DNA from: Oscillospiraceae bacterium HV4-5-C5C
GTDB lineage: Bacteria; Bacillota; Clostridia; Saccharofermentanales; Fastidiosipilaceae
Reading direction: 5' to 3'
Length of the DNA stretch: 64,000 nucleotides
Assembly (NCBI GenBank): GCA_012034405.1
Contig: JAAVLZ010000001.1
Span: forward strand, 124,001-188,000
Shown: positions 61,677-64,000 of the stretch, piece after piece
Layout of the letters: each line of letters opens with the position of its first letter
Position numbering within the stretch: position 1 is the stretch's first letter
The notes under the pieces: generated by a model
What the model was told of the DNA's origin: nothing
Databases searched by the model: none
The model's input: only the letters and a program-made list of their open reading frames with translations
Translations under genes and position numbers: made by a program

Positions 61677-63482
61677 TCAGGCGCTTTCTTCTGACTGATG
61701 CCGGTACATATGATAGTACAGCCCGCCTTGGGCAATTAATTCATCATGCGTGCCGCGTTCTACAATCTGTCCCTGATTCAAGACCAGAATTTGCTGCGCG
61801 TCCTTAATCGTGGACAGCCGGTGCGCGATAATCAGGGTCGTGCGTCCCCTGGACAACGTTTTGATACCGGACTGAATTTCATGCTCTGTCTCAGAGTCAA
61901 TATTGGCAGTCGCCTCATCCAGCACCAGGATACGCGGGCGGCGTACCAGCGCTCTGGCAAAGGAAATCAGCTGACGTTCGCCGGCAGAATAGCCGTTGCC
62001 TTTTTCTCTGACTTCGCTCATAATCCCGTCCTTGAGCCGGTCCAGCAAATGGCCTCCGCCGACTTCGCGCAGGGCTGCTTCCGCAGCCTCCCGGGTAATC
62101 GCCGGATCGTTCAGACTGATATTGCTGTAAATGGTACCGGTAAACAGGAAAGGTTCCTGCAATACCAGGGCCATTTGGCTGCGCAGGCTGTCCATATCCA
62201 GTTCATTCAGGGGACGGCCGTCAAAGCAGATCCGGCCGGCCTGCGGCTCATAAAAGTGAAAGAGCAGGTTCATGATGGTGCTTTTGCCGGAGCCCGTCTG
62301 GCCCACAAAGGCAACGGTCTGCCCCGGTTCCACTTCAAAATCCACCGCCTGCAGAACTTTTTCTGTCTTGTAGGCAAAGGTCACTGTTTCAAAGCTAAGC
62401 GCACCCCGGAGGACCGCGGGACTGGTTTTCCGTGACGGTTTGAGGGGTTCTTTAAGCAACTCAAAAATATGATCCGCAGCGCCGTTGGCTCGTTCCAGGT
62501 CGCCGATACGGGACATGGCATTTTGCATCTGGCCGTAAAACTTAATCATATAGTCGATAAAAACATAAACCGAACCGATCGGTACCAGGTAGCGGCCGCT
62601 GATCTGGCCGTAACCAAAATAGAGCATGGCCAGCCCCAGAACAACATATTGTAAGGCACTGGTCGCATTGTAGGCACTGTAGCTGAAGAGCTTGGTCATG
62701 TTGTAGCCTTGTTTATAGACTTCATCGTTGACTGTTTTAAACTCCTGGCTGAAGCGAGCCTCCTGATTGAGGGTCTGAACCACTTCCATATTCTGGATGG
62801 TTTCATTCAGATTCGCGTTCAGGCGGCTCAGGCCTCTGCGATAGTCACGGTTGTAGGCAGCGGATTTGTTTTTAAAATCGCGGATCAGCCAGAGCAGCAA
62901 GGGCAGGGGCAAGGCTGCCAGGATAATAAACACGGGTTCGATCCAGTACAGCGAAATAAAAATGGCCGCGCCGTAAATCACAGCTGTGGCCAGCTGCGAC
63001 AAAACCACATCAAACAGTACCTTAACGGCCTTGGTATCATTGGTGATCCGTGAAACCACTGTCCCTGCCGGTAAGTTGTCAAAATAGGCTACCGGCAGCT
63101 GCTGAACATGGTTAAATACATCCCGTTGCATATCCCAGCTGATCAGGTTGGAGGACTTTTGAAAAAACCAGGTACTGCCGTAGCGCAGGGCAGAACCTGC
63201 AATATTGCAGGCAAAATATGCCAGCAGCATGCCGATAAAAACACTGGCCAGCCGCATACCTATCCCCTCTACCAGCTCACCGTCCAGGATGCGTCCGATA
63301 ATCCAGGGGCCCAGTAAATCTGCTCCGATAGCGCCGACGGTCAACACAAAGCCCAGTAACAGGGGCGCGCGCCGCTGTTTGATATAATGCCACAACCGCC
63401 GGTTGCGGAAGCGCCGGTTGGATTGTTCCGCCGCGCGGCGCTCTTTTTTGGAGGTGCCTGCCTCCGCTGTTTGATTAGTCAT
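61677..63482 (-). CDS. ABC exporter subunit with canonical ATP site
   Basis: A 601-residue half-transporter: membrane domain about 25-330, ATPase about 355-590. Walker A is GQTGSGKST, the signature YSAGERQL, Walker B ILVLDEATANID with the catalytic Glu. It is the YheH/BmrD-like partner of the upstream gene; its ATG 63482 overlaps that gene's stop by 8 bases. A TTG at 63485 lies 1 codon before. The substrate is unknown; multidrug or lipid export is usual in this family. Confidence 0.93.
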   Translation of the reverse strand: MTNQTAEAGTSKKERRAAEQSNRRFRNRRLWHYIKQRRAPLLLGFVLTVGAIGADLLGPWIIGRILDGELVEGIGMRLASVFIGMLLAYFACNIAGSALRYGSTWFFQKSSNLISWDMQRDVFNHVQQLPVAYFDNLPAGTVVSRITNDTKAVKVLFDVVLSQLATAVIYGAAIFISLYWIEPVFIILAALPLPLLLWLIRDFKNKSAAYNRDYRRGLSRLNANLNETIQNMEVVQTLNQEARFSQEFKTVNDEVYKQGYNMTKLFSYSAYNATSALQYVVLGLAMLYFGYGQISGRYLVPIGSVYVFIDYMIKFYGQMQNAMSRIGDLERANGAADHIFELLKEPLKPSRKTSPAVLRGALSFETVTFAYKTEKVLQAVDFEVEPGQTVAFVGQTGSGKSTIMNLLFHFYEPQAGRICFDGRPLNELDMDSLRSQMALVLQEPFLFTGTIYSNISLNDPAITREAAEAALREVGGGHLLDRLKDGIMSEVREKGNGYSAGERQLISFARALVRRPRILVLDEATANIDSETEHEIQSGIKTLSRGRTTLIIAHRLSTIKDAQQILVLNQGQIVERGTHDELIAQGGLYYHMYRHQSEESA

Positions 63483-64000
63483 CAATAAATACCTCTTGTA
63501 TAATGGCAGTCTCCTGCCGGTCAGCCTGGGCGTCTTTTAATTGCAGCTGCTGGCGGTTGAACTGCCGGCGGTACCAGCCATCCTGAGCCATTAGCTGATT
63601 GTGGCTGCCTGCTGCCTGAATCCGGCCATTCTCCAGCACCAAAATCAGATCCGCGTGCATAACCGCAGATATGCGATGAGCGCTGATCAAAGTGGTTTTC
63701 CCTTGCCGGGTCTCCCGGATCGCTGTCAGGATATGGCTTTCCGTCGTAGCGTCCACGGCGGAAAGGCTGTCATCCAGAATCAGGATTTCCGGATCCTTCA
63801 GCAGCGCCCGCGCAATCGCGATGCGCTGTTTCTGACCGCCCGATAAGGCAATGCCCCGCTCTCCGGCCAGCGTTTTCAGGCCTTCAGGCAATTGCGCCAG
63901 ATCCTTGCTGAAATCAGCCACCCGGCAGGCTTCCTCTATAGATAAGTGCTGCGAACCATCCTCTGCCTCACCCAGACGGATGTTTTCCTCGATCGTGCGC
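63475..64000 (-). CDS. ABC exporter subunit, 5' part cut by window
   Basis: The frame runs open to the window edge (175 codons seen). It contains the end of the Q-loop region (RTIEENIRLGE), the signature ALSGGQKQR, Walker B ILILDDSLSAVD and the H-loop SAHRISAV. Asp replaces the catalytic Glu in Walker B, as in the degenerate half of heterodimeric exporters, matching the canonical partner downstream. The membrane domain lies outside the window. Confidence 0.93.
   Translation of the reverse strand, partial: RTIEENIRLGEAEDGSQHLSIEEACRVADFSKDLAQLPEGLKTLAGERGIALSGGQKQRIAIARALLKDPEILILDDSLSAVDATTESHILTAIRETRQGKTTLISAHRISAVMHADLILVLENGRIQAAGSHNQLMAQDGWYRRQFNRQQLQLKDAQADRQETAIIQEVFIDD

Noticed and set aside
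1-64000. CRISPR array, toxin-antitoxin or known defence cluster
   Set aside because: No regular repeat-spacer pattern and no recognisable nuclease, Cas, restriction or abortive-infection gene was found.

Overview
The window looks like chromosome from an anaerobic, sugar-fermenting member of the Clostridia (low-GC-lineage Firmicutes with a moderately high GC content). Pointers are the pyrophosphate-dependent phosphofructokinase, pyruvate formate-lyase with its activase, a giant 2-hydroxyacyl-CoA dehydratase activator-type protein, a T-box leader on thrS, RqcH, strong GGAGG ribosome-binding sites and several TTG/GTG starts. The species cannot be named from the sequence alone.

Layout. 0-4.6 kb: truncated hflK, pfp, thrS with a T-box leader. 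4.6-11.9 kb: HD-domain protein, an MFS transporter behind xanthine phosphoribosyltransferase, cellobiose phosphorylase with a LacI-type regulator, GNAT acetyltransferase. 12.2-12.6 kb: tRNA-His, tRNA-Gln and tRNA-Lys(TTT) with a clean promoter and terminator. 12.6-16.1 kb: an AT-richer decayed island behind tRNA-Lys, holding a tyrosine-recombinase pseudogene, a secreted trypsin-like protease gene interrupted by two in-frame TAG codons, and a lipoprotein. 16.1-32 kb: flavin-reductase-like protein, a GNAT-Ogt fusion, two glycosyltransferases, a DUF6020-like membrane protein, pflBA, the 1522-residue activase-like protein and small unknowns. 32-41 kb: rqcH, queH-ruvB-ruvA-ruvC, proC, a fluoride riboswitch with a CLC-F type antiporter, glutathione peroxidase, a LapA-like membrane protein. 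41-47 kb: a parallel beta-helix protein and a heterodimeric ABC exporter. 47.6-49.8 kb: tRNA-Lys(CTT) followed by an IS3 transposase remnant and a decayed phage head module (minor capsid, scaffold, start of major capsid). 49.8-64 kb: cardiolipin synthase, ribosomal protein L25, YbaK, aminopeptidase P, an ArsR-type regulator divergent from a GH2 glycosidase, an AraC regulator divergent from a GH4 alpha-galactosidase, folate cyclo-ligase, YjbQ, and a second heterodimeric ABC exporter cut by the window end.

How it fits together. Cellobiose phosphorylase, GH2, GH4 and the beta-helix protein carry no signal peptides. Three of the loci sit beside their own LacI, ArsR or AraC regulator. This suggests intracellular use of imported plant oligosaccharides, feeding a PPi-linked glycolysis and formate-producing mixed-acid fermentation. 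I did not find a CRISPR array, a known defence system or an intact mobile element. The most unusual items are the amber-interrupted protease, the GNAT-Ogt fusion, the ArsR protein with an unassigned C-terminal domain beside GH2, and the two tRNA-Lys loci that share a near-identical terminator and both abut decayed mobile DNA.
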